From positions 62,001-126,000 of the forward strand of contig NZ_NPDL01000003.1 of the NCBI RefSeq assembly GCF_002811475.1: a stretch of 64,000 nt of DNA, in the 5' to 3' direction. The notes under the pieces were generated by a model. The model saw nothing but the letters and a program-made list of their open reading frames with translations. It was not told the origin of the DNA and did not search any database. Every line of letters starts with the position of its first letter. The stretch's first letter is position 1. This document shows positions 31,330 through 40,268 of the stretch, in pieces. Origin of the DNA: Leptospira hartskeerlii. Its GTDB lineage: Bacteria > Spirochaetota > Leptospiria > Leptospirales > Leptospiraceae. A program made the translations under genes and the position numbers.

Positions 31330-32547
31330 TCAACTGACCAGACGGATGAATTTTCCTTTTTTGCCTTGGCGAATCAAGTATTCTGCGTTTTTACTTACGG
31401 TAAATTTTTCATCCGAAAGTTTCTCCTCGTCGACATAAATCCCCCCCGACTTGATGAGCCTTCTCGCTTCGGAGGTAGAAGGAACAAATCCAAGTTTGGC
31501 GAGGACCCAGATTAGCTGAGGAGTTTCGGATTCTTGGAAAAATTCGGGACCTAATTTTGTTTCCTGAATATTTTCAGGGATGGCTCTTGCCTTAGGGTTA
31601 TGGACCTTATTCCATTCCTCGATCGCTTCTGAATTCGTTTCCGAAGAAGAGAATTGGTCCATTATTAATTTCGCAAGTTCCGTTTTGACTTCTTTAGGGT
31701 GAAGTCCTCCGGACTCGATTCCTTTTTTACGTTCAGAAACCGATTCCATGGGAAGATCCGTAAGCAATTCGAAATAATTCCACATTAGCTCGTCCGAAAT
31801 TGACATGAGTTTTCCGAACATGTCGATTGGCTCTTCCGTAATCCCCACGTAATTTCCGAGGGATTTGGACATTTTTTTGACCCCATCCAAACCGACTAAA
31901 AGAGGAAGAGTGATCACACATTGCGCCTCTTTTCCGTATTCTCTTTGTAATTCTCTACCCACGAGAAGGTTGAATTTTTGGTCTGTTCCTCCCAATTCCA
32001 CGTCAGCTTCCATTTCTACGGAGTCGTAACCTTGTACAAGAGGATATAAGAATTCGATAAGAGAGATCGGCTGTCCCCCTTTGTATCTTTTACTGAAATC
32101 GTCCCTTTCTAAAATTTGGGCCACACTGTATTTTGAGGTAAGTACAAGAACATCTTCGAAATTCATCCCGGAACACCAACGGGAATTATAGACAATCTTG
32201 GTCTTCTCCTTATCCAAAACCTTGAAAACTTGGTTTTGGTAGGTCTCCGAATTTTTAAGAACTTCTTCTTTAGAGAGTCTTTTTCTGGTTTCAGACTTTC
32301 CTGTTGGATCTCCGATCATTGCGGTAAAATCCCCGAGAAGGAAATTCACCTCATGGCCCAAATCCTGGAAATGCCTTAATTTTCTAAGTAAAACGAAATG
32401 CCCCAGGTGAAGGTCCGGAGCTGTCGGGTCGAAACCGGCTTTGATTTTTAAGGACTTTTTTTTAGTAAGTTTGGAGGTAAGTTCCTCTTCGCTGATCAGG
32501 TCGACAGTCCCGCGTCGTATCAATTCGATTTGTTTTTTAGGTTCCAT
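31330..32547 (-). CDS. tyrS: Tyrosyl-tRNA synthetase
   Basis: A 405-residue class I synthetase charging tRNA-Tyr. The HIGH-type signature is HLGH at residues 47-50 in [10 protein letters not shown], the KMSKS loop is at 225-229 (KKMSKSLGN), and tyrosine-binding residues lie in GGTDQKFN. The C-terminal S4 RNA-binding domain (about 340-405) reads [18 protein letters not shown] start; the divergent glpD begins 62 bases away, so their promoters share a short region. The downstream deacetylase gene is probably in the same transcript. Confidence 0.96.
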   Translation of the reverse strand: MEPKKQIELIRRGTVDLISEEELTSKLTKKKSLKIKAGFDPTAPDLHLGHFVLLRKLRHFQDLGHEVNFLLGDFTAMIGDPTGKSETRKRLSKEEVLKNSETYQNQVFKVLDKEKTKIVYNSRWCSGMNFEDVLVLTSKYSVAQILERDDFSKRYKGGQPISLIEFLYPLVQGYDSVEMEADVELGGTDQKFNLLVGRELQREYGKEAQCVITLPLLVGLDGVKKMSKSLGNYVGITEEPIDMFGKLMSISDELMWNYFELLTDLPMESVSERKKGIESGGLHPKEVKTELAKLIMDQFSSSETNSEAIEEWNKVHNPKARAIPENIQETKLGPEFFQESETPQLIWVLAKLGFVPSTSEARRLIKSGGIYVDEEKLSDEKFTVSKNAEYLIRQGKKGKFIRLVS

Positions 32548-32609
32548 TTGGCTCTTTTATTGCAATTTCACCCGGCGAAATCACCCTGTAAAGCAGGAAG
32601 ACCTTGTAC

Positions 32610-34226
32610 ATGCAAAAACACGATCGCAAAAGCCGGTTTGAAAAATTAAAAGAAGAACAATTCGACCTCCTGATTTTGGGTGGAGGAGCCACTGGAGCTG
32701 GGGCAGCCCTGGACGCTAGCCTAAGAGGGCTCAAGGTTGCACTCTTAGAAAAATCGGATTTTTCCGCAGGAACATCTTCTCGTTCCACAAAACTAATCCA
32801 CGGAGGGGTACGTTACCTCGCGCAATTCCATTTTAAACTGATCCATGAGGCATTGACCGAAAGGCAAAGACTTCTGGAAAATGCGCCTCACCTTGTCAAA
32901 CCATTGCCATTCATTCTTCCCACATACAAACTTTACGAAAAACCGTATTACAGTATTGGAATGACCATGTACGATATCCTGGCTTGGAAAGGAAATTTGC
33001 CTTCTCACAAAAGAGTTTCTAAAGAAGAAGTTGAAAAGGATTTTCCAGCTCTCCAAAGCAAAGGTCTGACCGGCGGGATCTTATATTACGATTCTCAATT
33101 CAACGACGCAAGGCTGAACGTGAACCTGGCTCGTGCGGCATCCAAAGAAGGAGCTCTCGTGCTGAATCAAACAGAACTTCTATCTTTCCAAAGGAAGGAC
33201 GGCAAACTTATAGGTGGAAAGGTAAAAGATCTGATCAGTGGCGAAACCTATAACGTAAAAGCAAAAGTCGTTGTGAACGCAACCGGACCTTGGGTGGATG
33301 ATGTTCGTCTGAAGGACGATCCAAGAACCTACCGCGTACTTTCTCCCAGCCAAGGTATTCATTTGGTTTTCAATAAAGAAACCATTCCTTGTAATACGGC
33401 TCTCATCATTCCTAAAACAAAGGACGGGCGCGTAGTATTCATCATTCCTTGGGAAGACCATGTGATCTTAGGAACAACCGACACTCCTATCCATGAAGTG
33501 ACACAAGATCCTCTTCCTTTGGAATCGGAGGTGGAGTTCCTACTGCAAACAGGTTCAGATTATTTAACCAAACCTCTACAAAGAAAAGATATCATCTCCG
33601 TATTCTCAGGCATCCGACCTCTCATCTCTCCGGAAGGAAACCAAGATACAAAAAGTATTTCTAGAGAAGAAGTGATCTTAGTTTCTTCTTCCGGGCTCAT
33701 CACAATGGGAGGAGGAAAATGGTCCACTTACAGAAAGATGGCGGAAGACCTGATCGATAGAGTCTTGAAAGAAGGTGGGCAAGAAGAATTCGGCTCTAGT
33801 AGAACTGCAACGTATGCTTTCCCTGGAAAAGTCGGCTATTCGGAGAACTTATACCAAGAAATCCAGAAAATGTATAAGGTTAGTGAGGTATCTGCAAAAC
33901 GTCTCCAAAACTTTTATGGCGGAGAAGTTTTCATCATCCTAGGCAAAAAGCCGACTAAACTGATCGCTGGTTTGGAATACTTCCAAGAAGAAGTAGAATG
34001 GTTCGCAAAAGAAGAATTTGCACTCACAGTCACGGACGTTCTCGCAAGAAGATTCAGGATCCAGTTCCTGGATTTGAAATTAGCGACAAAACTGGCAAAA
34101 CCGGTTTCTCAGGTCTTGGCTAAATTATTAGGTTGGAAAGAAGCGCAAAGAAAGGAAAAAGAATCAGAGGCACTCGAGCTGATCGAATCTCTCCAAGCAA
34201 CCTACGACGGTAAAGCTAAGAAATAA
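32610..34226 (+). CDS. glpD: Aerobic glycerol-3-phosphate dehydrogenase (FAD)
   Basis: GlpD oxidises glycerol-3-phosphate to DHAP, passing electrons to the quinone pool at the inner membrane. The protein of about 538 residues starts with a Rossmann FAD motif (LLILGGGATGAGAAL), then SSRSTKLIHGGVRYL and, in the middle, VNATGPWVD and SGIRPLI, all typical of the family. I prefer ATG 32610; a TTG two codons upstream is in frame, and the SD AGGAAG suits either. Leptospira use fatty acids and glycerol as carbon sources, so the gene fits their metabolism. Monocistronic; a large inverted repeat follows it. Confidence 0.94.
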   Translation: MQKHDRKSRFEKLKEEQFDLLILGGGATGAGAALDASLRGLKVALLEKSDFSAGTSSRSTKLIHGGVRYLAQFHFKLIHEALTERQRLLENAPHLVKPLPFILPTYKLYEKPYYSIGMTMYDILAWKGNLPSHKRVSKEEVEKDFPALQSKGLTGGILYYDSQFNDARLNVNLARAASKEGALVLNQTELLSFQRKDGKLIGGKVKDLISGETYNVKAKVVVNATGPWVDDVRLKDDPRTYRVLSPSQGIHLVFNKETIPCNTALIIPKTKDGRVVFIIPWEDHVILGTTDTPIHEVTQDPLPLESEVEFLLQTGSDYLTKPLQRKDIISVFSGIRPLISPEGNQDTKSISREEVILVSSSGLITMGGGKWSTYRKMAEDLIDRVLKEGGQEEFGSSRTATYAFPGKVGYSENLYQEIQKMYKVSEVSAKRLQNFYGGEVFIILGKKPTKLIAGLEYFQEEVEWFAKEEFALTVTDVLARRFRIQFLDLKLATKLAKPVSQVLAKLLGWKEAQRKEKESEALELIESLQATYDGKAKK

Positions 34227-34233
34227 AGTCTAT

Positions 34234-34306
34234 CGCAAAGGCGCAAAGATAAGAAGATATTGTTTCGAAATTTCTGAAATAACCTTCTAAACTTTGCGGC
34301 TTTGCG
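34234..34306. repeat. 15-bp inverted repeat of the CGCAAAG type, possible terminator
   Basis: The arms CGCAAAGGCGCAAAG (34234-34248) and CTTTGCGGCTTTGCG (34292-34306) are complementary at 14 of 15 positions around a 43-base AT-rich spacer, lying between the convergent glpD and rpoD. Each arm itself repeats GCAAAG. The pattern looks like a dispersed intergenic repeat and may insulate the two transcripts. Confidence 0.6.
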
Positions 34307-34325
34307 TGCAAAACTCTCTCGTCTC

Positions 34326-36092
34326 TTAATCGATGTAGTCTCTCAGTTTTTTAGAACGAGATGGGTGACGTAGCCTTCGAAGTGCTTTTGCTTCGATCTG
34401 ACGGATCCTTTCTCGAGTTACCTTAAATTGATAACCGACCTCTTCCAAGGTTTGAGGATAACCGTCGTCCAAACCGAAACGCATACGGATCACTTTCTGT
34501 TCCCTTGCAGGAAGAGTATGTAAAACCTGTCTGATCTGTTCCGCTAGAATACTGGAAGCCGCAGAATTCACTGGAGATTCCACATCCTTGTCTTCGATAA
34601 AGTCTCCGAGTTCCGAATCTTCTTCGGAACCGACTGGGATCTCGAGAGAGATTGGTTCTCTTGCTACGTTCTTAACAGCTTTTACTTTTTGTACAGGCCA
34701 GCCTAAACGTTCTGCAATTTCTTCATTGGAAGGATCTCGACCAAATTCTTGAACGAATAAACGAGTTTCACGGATCACTTTGTTCACTTGTTCTATCATG
34801 TGAACAGGAACACGGATCGTTCTTGCTTGGTCTGAAATCGCACGAGTGATCGCTTGGCGGATCCACCAAGTAGCATAAGTGGAGAATTTATATCCTTTCT
34901 TATACTCGAATTTATCCACCGCCTTGATAAGACCGATATTTCCCTCTTGGATCAAATCGAAGAAATGCATTCCTCGGTTTGCATAACGTTTTGCGATGGA
35001 AACCACGAGTCTTAGGTTTGCTTTTACGAGTTCTTTTTTGGCCTGCGCGATCTCTCTCTCACCCTTGATGATCTTTTCGCCCCAGTCCTTGATCTCTTGG
35101 ACAGAAGAACCAGCTTCTTGTTCCATACGGCGAAGTTTACGCTCATTATTACGAATATCTTTAATGACTTCGCGAACCTCGTCTATAGAGACTCCCATCA
35201 TCTTTTCGATATCTTCTAACTTTTCATTCTTCTCGATGAAACGGTTGAACGCTTTAATATCCTTAACGTCGTAACCATACTGAGCTTTGATCTTTAAGAA
35301 ATGACGATCGATCTCCTTGATCCTGAAGACCATAGATTTGATCTTTTGGGAAATCTTTTGGATCTCTTTTTGAGAAACTCCCAGCTCGCGAACCGCGGTG
35401 TCGATGATACCTTTAGAGATATCTATTTTCTCTTTGAACTCTTTGAACTTTTTAGAGTTCTCGGAATATTTGCGGATCCTGGATTGAGCTTCTTGTAAAA
35501 CTTTTTCCTGTTCCTGGATGACGGAGATGTTCTTGAAGAAAAGTTCTTCTAACTTCTTTGCTTCTTCCGCATTCATCGCGTACATCTTGTCTACTCGAAC
35601 AAGATCATACACTTTAGTCTTTTTACTGCGGATCTTAGGAAGAAGTTTGATGAAGTTTGCTCTAAGGATAGAAGAACCTAAGATAGTTTCTTCTATGATC
35701 TTCTCGCCCTTCTCTATTTTTTTAGCTAGGAATACTTCCGTTTCTCCGGAGATCAAGTTCACCTTTCCGATCTCTTTTAGATAAAGACGGATTGGATCTT
35801 CCGAACCACCTGCAGAAGAAGCGGTTTCTTTCTTTTTGCGGGCTGGTTTTACCGGAAGAGCCGGATCATCTTTAGGCAGGATAGAAGTAGCCGGCTCCAA
35901 AGATTTCCTAGTATATTCTTCTACGATCTCTATTCCCATCTCGTGAAGAAGAGTGAATACATCATCAATCTTCTCCGAGTTTAAGATCTTATCCGGAAGT
36001 ATTTCGTTGATCTCATCGTAGGAAATTTCGCTATTCGCCTTTCCTATCGCGATGATCTTCTGCACTTCCGGCATGCTTTGTAGATTTTCCAT
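34326..36092 (-). CDS. rpoD: RNA polymerase primary sigma factor (sigma70)
   Basis: A 588-residue housekeeping sigma factor. Region 1.1 is recognisable at the N-terminus, followed by an acidic/basic spacer, region 1.2 ([17 protein letters not shown]), a non-conserved region of about 200 residues, region 2 ([33 protein letters not shown]), region 3 ([19 protein letters not shown] span) and region 4 ([25 protein letters not shown]). It sits 15 bases downstream of dnaG as the last gene of the rpsU-yqeY-dnaG-rpoD operon, the classical macromolecular synthesis arrangement with yqeY inserted. Confidence 0.97.
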   Translation of the reverse strand: MENLQSMPEVQKIIAIGKANSEISYDEINEILPDKILNSEKIDDVFTLLHEMGIEIVEEYTRKSLEPATSILPKDDPALPVKPARKKKETASSAGGSEDPIRLYLKEIGKVNLISGETEVFLAKKIEKGEKIIEETILGSSILRANFIKLLPKIRSKKTKVYDLVRVDKMYAMNAEEAKKLEELFFKNISVIQEQEKVLQEAQSRIRKYSENSKKFKEFKEKIDISKGIIDTAVRELGVSQKEIQKISQKIKSMVFRIKEIDRHFLKIKAQYGYDVKDIKAFNRFIEKNEKLEDIEKMMGVSIDEVREVIKDIRNNERKLRRMEQEAGSSVQEIKDWGEKIIKGEREIAQAKKELVKANLRLVVSIAKRYANRGMHFFDLIQEGNIGLIKAVDKFEYKKGYKFSTYATWWIRQAITRAISDQARTIRVPVHMIEQVNKVIRETRLFVQEFGRDPSNEEIAERLGWPVQKVKAVKNVAREPISLEIPVGSEEDSELGDFIEDKDVESPVNSAASSILAEQIRQVLHTLPAREQKVIRMRFGLDDGYPQTLEEVGYQFKVTRERIRQIEAKALRRLRHPSRSKKLRDYID

Positions 36093-36107
36093 TCTGCGGT
36101 CCCCTAT

Positions 36108-37898
36108 CTATCTTACGCCCGAGTTTTCATTACGGATAAATTCCAATAATTTTGCTTTCTCAGTCTTATAATATGCCAGTTTTGTAAAATGTTCGGGATC
36201 ATCCATAGGTGAACCCGAATCCAACTCTTCCATTCTCTTATCGATCACGAAAAGTTTTTGTTGATTTAATAATCCTTTAAACACCTTCACGGAATCTTCA
36301 GGACTCATATCCGCTTCCGAGATCAGAAAAGGAGCTATGGACTCTTTAAATTCGTTCGGGATCTCGGAGGAAATAACGGAAGCTGGAGAAACTTCTTCTT
36401 CGCTTGCGTATCTCGTATATATAAAGTCCCATAAAAACGCACTTTTAGAGTCCAAGAATTCCAACCCGGATAATTCTTCGGAAAAACGGAATAAATGATT
36501 AGCCTTCACAAGCAAGGCAATGATCTCTCTTTCACATTTTTCGGCGGGACTTGGGCCTGATACACGTTTGGCGGATTTATCCTTATTATTATCGGACTTA
36601 GGGTTGGCAAACTTGGCTCCTCCGCCCTTATAATCTCGCAAAACTGCGTCCATACTGATCCCGAGCCTTCTTGCCCCGAGACCCAGAAAAAACTCCTTGT
36701 CTGAGTCCCGATTGAACCCTTTCAGAAATTGATACAGATTGTCCAAGGCTCTTCTTTTCTTTTCAGGAAGAGCGCGAGAATCCGCTTTATCCAAAAGTTC
36801 CTCAACCACAAAAGAAGACGCAGGGATCTGGTTCTCTAAAAGTTCATGTAATTCTTGGCGGTTCAATTCCTTAGAAAGATCGAAAGGGTCTTTTCCTTCC
36901 GGTAGTAATATAACAAAACAATCCAGGCCTTCTTTCAGGCAAAGTTCCGCAGCATGCAACGCACCCTTTCTTCCTGCAGAATCCCCATCCAAAACCAGAA
37001 GGAATTTGTCTGAAAATTTCTTCATGGTACGGATATGATTTTCAGTCACAGCGGTTCCCATACACGCAACTGTATTTTCCAGGCCCTTATCTACGAGACC
37101 TATCACATCCAAATATCCCTCCACTAAAATCGAGGTCCTGGACTTTTGGATGGATTCTTTTGCTTGGTGAAGATGATAAAACGTTCTTCCTTTATCAAAT
37201 ATGGAAGAAGCGGGACTGTTCACATATTTAGACTCTTTTCCCGGGCCTAAAATCCTTCCTGAAAATGCGATTACTCTGCCAGAAAGATCAAAAACAGGGA
37301 ACATGATCCGATCTCTGAAAAAATCATAAGGTTCTTTTCCTTTTTCAGATTCGCGGATGAGGCCGACTTCAAGAGCTGCCTTAATTTCGTCCTTAGTATT
37401 AAAAACTTTTCCGGTTAAATGATTAAATCCGCCTGGGGCATAACCAAGTTGAAAAGATTTTTGGATCTCGTCTCCGAGACCTCGAGAATTCAAATAATCT
37501 CTCGCAGCCAAACCTTGCGGTCCCCGCAAATTTTCTTGGAAAAATAGAAGAGCCTTCTTATTTACTTTGTATAAAGTTTCCGTTCTTTCTACTTCTTCTT
37601 TCGCTTTTTCCTGGATCGGAATTCCTGAATATTCTGAAAGAATTTCTTTCGCTCTTTGGAAATCCACTCTTTCGTAACTCATTACGAATTGAAATAGATC
37701 TCCGGATGCTTTACATCCAAAACAATGATAGAATTGTTTATCTACTGATACGTTGAAAGAAGGAGATTTCTCTTGGTGGAATGGACATAGGCCCACCATG
37801 TTTCTCCCTCTTTTTTGTAAGGGCACAAATCGACTTATATAACTTTCGATGGGAACTTCCCTACGAATACGGTCGATAAATTCCCTTTGGAAATGCAA
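36108..37898 (-). CDS. dnaG: DNA primase
   Basis: A 596-residue primase that makes RNA primers for replication. The CHC2 zinc finger uses Cys38, His41, Cys59 and Cys62 (LCPFHQEKSPSF, YHCFGCKASGD). The RNA polymerase core and TOPRIM fold follow with ILVEGYLDVIGL and LVLDGDSAG, and a helicase-interacting C-terminal domain of about 150 residues is present. Translation appears to start at TTG 37898, 11 bases after the yqeY stop. It belongs to the macromolecular synthesis operon and is followed by rpoD. Confidence 0.96.
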   Translation of the reverse strand: MHFQREFIDRIRREVPIESYISRFVPLQKRGRNMVGLCPFHQEKSPSFNVSVDKQFYHCFGCKASGDLFQFVMSYERVDFQRAKEILSEYSGIPIQEKAKEEVERTETLYKVNKKALLFFQENLRGPQGLAARDYLNSRGLGDEIQKSFQLGYAPGGFNHLTGKVFNTKDEIKAALEVGLIRESEKGKEPYDFFRDRIMFPVFDLSGRVIAFSGRILGPGKESKYVNSPASSIFDKGRTFYHLHQAKESIQKSRTSILVEGYLDVIGLVDKGLENTVACMGTAVTENHIRTMKKFSDKFLLVLDGDSAGRKGALHAAELCLKEGLDCFVILLPEGKDPFDLSKELNRQELHELLENQIPASSFVVEELLDKADSRALPEKKRRALDNLYQFLKGFNRDSDKEFFLGLGARRLGISMDAVLRDYKGGGAKFANPKSDNNKDKSAKRVSGPSPAEKCEREIIALLVKANHLFRFSEELSGLEFLDSKSAFLWDFIYTRYASEEEVSPASVISSEIPNEFKESIAPFLISEADMSPEDSVKVFKGLLNQQKLFVIDKRMEELDSGSPMDDPEHFTKLAYYKTEKAKLLEFIRNENSGVR

Positions 37899-37909
37899 GA
37901 TATACCCGC

Positions 37910-38359
37910 TTAGGAAAGTTTAGATTTTACGATCGCAGAAACCTTTGATCCGTCTATGTTCGCGCCTTTAAACTCAGCCATAACTTTTCCCATAACCTTT
38001 CCTATGTCTTTGGGACCGGAAGCTCCGAGTTCTATGACAAATTTTTCTACAGCGGCGATGATTTGATCTTCGGGCACATCAGGCGGAAGATATGATTTTA
38101 AGATTTCAGCTTCACCCTTTTCTTTATCTGCGAGATCATTGCGATTTGCTTTTTCATACATCTGGATTGCATCAGTACGTTTAGCATAACTACGTTTGAT
38201 CAAGACGATGACTTGTTCATCATTTAATTCCTGAGCTCCGTTTTTCGTAAGCTCATATTGGATATCAGCCTTGAGTAGGCGTAAGGTGGAGAGAAGAGGC
38301 TCCTGTTTTGCTTTCATGGCCTCTTTCAGGTCGGTATTAATTTTTAATTGCAGGGACAT
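37910..38359 (-). CDS. yqeY: GatB/YqeY domain protein
   Basis: This 149-residue protein matches the YqeY family: LKEAMKAKQEPLLSTLRLLKADIQ at the N-terminus and the tail KDIGKVMGKVMAEFKGANIDG, which resembles the C-terminal tail of GatB, the amidotransferase subunit that contacts tRNA. It may bind tRNA or act in tRNA-related quality control; its exact role is unsettled. Located between rpsU (38 bases upstream) and dnaG, a placement frequent in Gram-positive and spirochete genomes. Confidence 0.92.
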   Translation of the reverse strand: MSLQLKINTDLKEAMKAKQEPLLSTLRLLKADIQYELTKNGAQELNDEQVIVLIKRSYAKRTDAIQMYEKANRNDLADKEKGEAEILKSYLPPDVPEDQIIAAVEKFVIELGASGPKDIGKVMGKVMAEFKGANIDGSKVSAIVKSKLS

Positions 38360-38397
38360 GCCCGTTCCCCTATCTCTTAGGAACCTAAGACCGGGAA

Positions 38398-38607
38398 TTA
38401 ACCGCGGTCTTTACGGGAGAAGAGACGTTTTTTCTTTTCTAATTTGCGTTTTGCGGATTCTAGAGCCTTTTTCTTTTTGATGCTAGGCTTTTCGTAGAAT
38501 TCACGTCTTTTGATCTCGCTCATGATTCCGGCGTTAGCGCAATCTCTCTTAAAACGTTTGAGAGCGGATTCGATGGACTCGCCTTCCTTTACAATGATTC
38601 CTACCAT
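38398..38607 (-). CDS. rpsU: 30S ribosomal protein S21
   Basis: A 69-residue basic protein with the S21 pattern (IIVKEGESIESALKRFKRDC, IMSEIKRREFYEKPS, then a Lys/Arg-rich tail). S21 contacts the anti-SD region of 16S rRNA and affects initiation. The start is ATG 38607 preceded by CAGGAGAAAT; longer in-frame starts exist upstream but add non-conserved residues. First gene of the macromolecular synthesis operon; the 38-base gap to yqeY has no terminator. Confidence 0.95.
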   Translation of the reverse strand: MVGIIVKEGESIESALKRFKRDCANAGIMSEIKRREFYEKPSIKKKKALESAKRKLEKKKRLFSRKDRG

Positions 38608-38807
38608 TCGGTGGATTTCTCCTGTTTGGATTGTTTTAGGGCCGGATAAACAATATCGCAAAAAAACGATACCGACCACTGAAATAACAGAGGTCCGGAG
38701 TCTGGGGACAAAGTACCCCGTATTTACTAATTTCTGTTGACCGGGCTGGAAGTCAAGGTCATTTGGCCGATTTTCAGACTAAAAGAAGGGAAAACGCCAA
38801 AATGACC

Positions 38808-39272
38808 TTACATGGTCAAAATGGATGTCCAGGCATACCCATATAGACCAAGTATGACTCCAATACCCACTCCGTAAATCAAGTGTCCAAAAACGTGAGC
38901 AGCCGCAACGCTGATCCCGGCTTCTCTAAACTGTTCTAAAGGATGGTTTCTGGCAACTAATACCACTAAAAGAAAGCCCACCAAATATCCATGGAAGAAT
39001 CCCACTGCTCCTCCCGTCACAATCGAAGCGATCAAAATATGAGGAGCCAGACTGATTAGGAACGCATATGGAAATGCAAATATGAGCCCAACGATAAGAT
39101 GAGTAATTATCCCAGGAATTAGGGCCTTACTCATATCCTTTGTGAAAAAGCTTCCTACGGCTCGGATCATATCTGCATTTACGGATCCTGCGTAATGAAT
39201 GGACCACATGGAAAGAGACATACAAATGGTTCCGGCAAAACCGGCCAAGAAGATCAATCCTATCGCTTCCAT
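38808..39272 (-). CDS. Small polytopic membrane protein, unknown function
   Basis: This 154-residue hydrophobic protein has four to five membrane helices (about 3-22, 50-70, 75-105 and 120-150), with Gly-rich faces (GGAVGFFHGYLVGF, HVFGHLIYGVGIGVILG). Conserved-looking His residues lie in several helices (HLIVG, FFHGY, HVFGHLIYG), hinting at metal or haem contact, but I recognise no named family. The start codon is preceded by GGAGGAATT. It stands alone between rpsU and a small protein gene. Confidence 0.65.
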   Translation of the reverse strand: MEAIGLIFLAGFAGTICMSLSMWSIHYAGSVNADMIRAVGSFFTKDMSKALIPGIITHLIVGLIFAFPYAFLISLAPHILIASIVTGGAVGFFHGYLVGFLLVVLVARNHPLEQFREAGISVAAAHVFGHLIYGVGIGVILGLYGYAWTSILTM

Positions 39273-39340
39273 AATTCCTCCCGCTCGCGGGGAAGAATTG
39301 TAGTCTAGAAAATTAGGTCGGACAAGAACTAAAGAATGGC

Positions 39341-39556
39341 TTACGCTGCAAAAAAATCCGCTTTTTGGATGGAGGAAATTTCGATTTCTGCTTCGATTCC
39401 CAGGTCACCGTTTTTGATCACCACGTCGCCTTTCATTTTTCTATTTTTATCAAGCTCGATCACGGTTCCATCTTTTAGAGTGAGAATGATATCAATCCCT
39501 CGATAGTTGATATAACGTTCCAAGGTGTCCTTAAATTGTTTCGCCCTGTCTTTCAT
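39341..39556 (-). CDS. Small hypothetical protein (71 residues)
   Basis: A charged protein starting MKDRAKQFKDTLERYINYRG, followed by beta-rich repeats (DIILTLKDGTVIELDKNRK, GDVVIKNGDLGIEAEIEI) that resemble a small RNA-binding-like or PilZ-like barrel, though not enough to assign. ATG 39556 is preceded by TTGGGGGAGAAG, a strong SD, so I chose it over the TTG four codons upstream. No family is recognised. Alone, 68 bases from the membrane protein gene downstream. Confidence 0.6.
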   Translation of the reverse strand: MKDRAKQFKDTLERYINYRGIDIILTLKDGTVIELDKNRKMKGDVVIKNGDLGIEAEIEISSIQKADFFAA

Positions 39557-39636
39557 CTTCTCCCCCAATACGTTTCAATTTACGGTACAACTGTTCATTT
39601 TCTCGATAGAGTTTTTTTAGGAGAGGTTTAATTTAT

Positions 39637-39712
39637 TTTCGCACGGAGGCCACAGAGAACACCGAGTCAGATACACATTTGATACGTACATTTCCGTGTC
39701 ATTTGCGCGAAA
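39637..39712. repeat. Intergenic repeat-like element (CGCACGGAGGCCACAGAG type)
   Basis: A CGCACGGAGG-CCACAGAGAACACCGAG-type stretch at 39640-39666 is flanked by an imperfect inverted pair (TTTCGC at 39637-39642, GCGAAA at 39707-39712; ACGGA against TCCGT inside). Composition is unlike the surrounding AT-rich DNA. It may be a dispersed element related to the one after glpD. Confidence 0.45.
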
Positions 39713-39729
39713 CAGTTCCTACTGAAATT

Positions 39730-40152
39730 TCAGAAATGTGCTTTGAGGAGCTTTTCGTAAACCGGTTGGAAGGAATCCAAAGGTTCAGTGAATTCTAGAA
39801 ATTTAATCTCATAGTCAATGATCAGATGATTTACCTGGAAGATGACTTCGTCGAATCTGCTTTTTACAATATCCAATCTGCAATCGGGACAAAAAGTTAA
39901 GAAAGATCTGGAATTTAAAACGTACAATTTATCGTACGGACGAAGATGGGCCTGGATAACAGATTTTAATTCTTCTAATATTTCGCCTGACTTTTGTTCT
40001 CCGAGTAATTTAAAATACTGGGAAAGATCCTGGAAATAAAAATGAGTTAGAACCATTTCTGTACTGAGTGAATTTTTAACGTCACGTAAAAATTGGTTCG
40101 TAAATTCTTCAAACACGTCCGGGATAGGCTGCTTCTGATTCGCTGTTTCCAT
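39730..40152 (-). CDS. GGDEF-like protein with degenerate active site
   Basis: This 140-residue protein follows the pattern of a truncated diguanylate cyclase (GGDEF) domain: helix EILEELKSVIQAHLR, the Arg71-Asp74 (LRPYDKLYVL) ahead of the active-site hairpin, then NSRSF (residues 80-84) exactly where GGDEF should be, then TFCPDC and a RFDEVIFQV helix. The catalytic motif and the first third of the domain are missing, so c-di-GMP synthesis is not expected. It could bind nucleotide or protein instead. It is divergent from fbp. Confidence 0.55.
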   Translation of the reverse strand: METANQKQPIPDVFEEFTNQFLRDVKNSLSTEMVLTHFYFQDLSQYFKLLGEQKSGEILEELKSVIQAHLRPYDKLYVLNSRSFLTFCPDCRLDIVKSRFDEVIFQVNHLIIDYEIKFLEFTEPLDSFQPVYEKLLKAHF

Positions 40153-40203
40153 CTCTCTTAGAAATATCGACGGATATCCCTCTAAAAACCGATTTTTTCA
40201 GGC

Positions 40204-40232
40204 TTGTCAAGCTGCCCAGGAGCGATTTTATA
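40204..40232 (+). promoter_or_regulatory. Candidate sigma70 promoter of fbp
   Basis: TTGTCA (40204-40209) and TTTATA (40227-40232) are 17 bases apart, giving a start near 40239 and a leader of about 30 bases that contains the SD AAGGAGA before GTG 40269. Spacing and sequence are close to consensus. Confidence 0.5.
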
Positions 40233-40268
40233 TCCGGTATAGCTTAAAAGCAAAAAGGAGAACACGCC

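Noticed and set aside
31441..31447. C7 homopolymer in tyrS as phase-variation tract
   Set aside because: It encodes conserved Gly-Gly of the S4 domain and the frame is intact in an essential gene.
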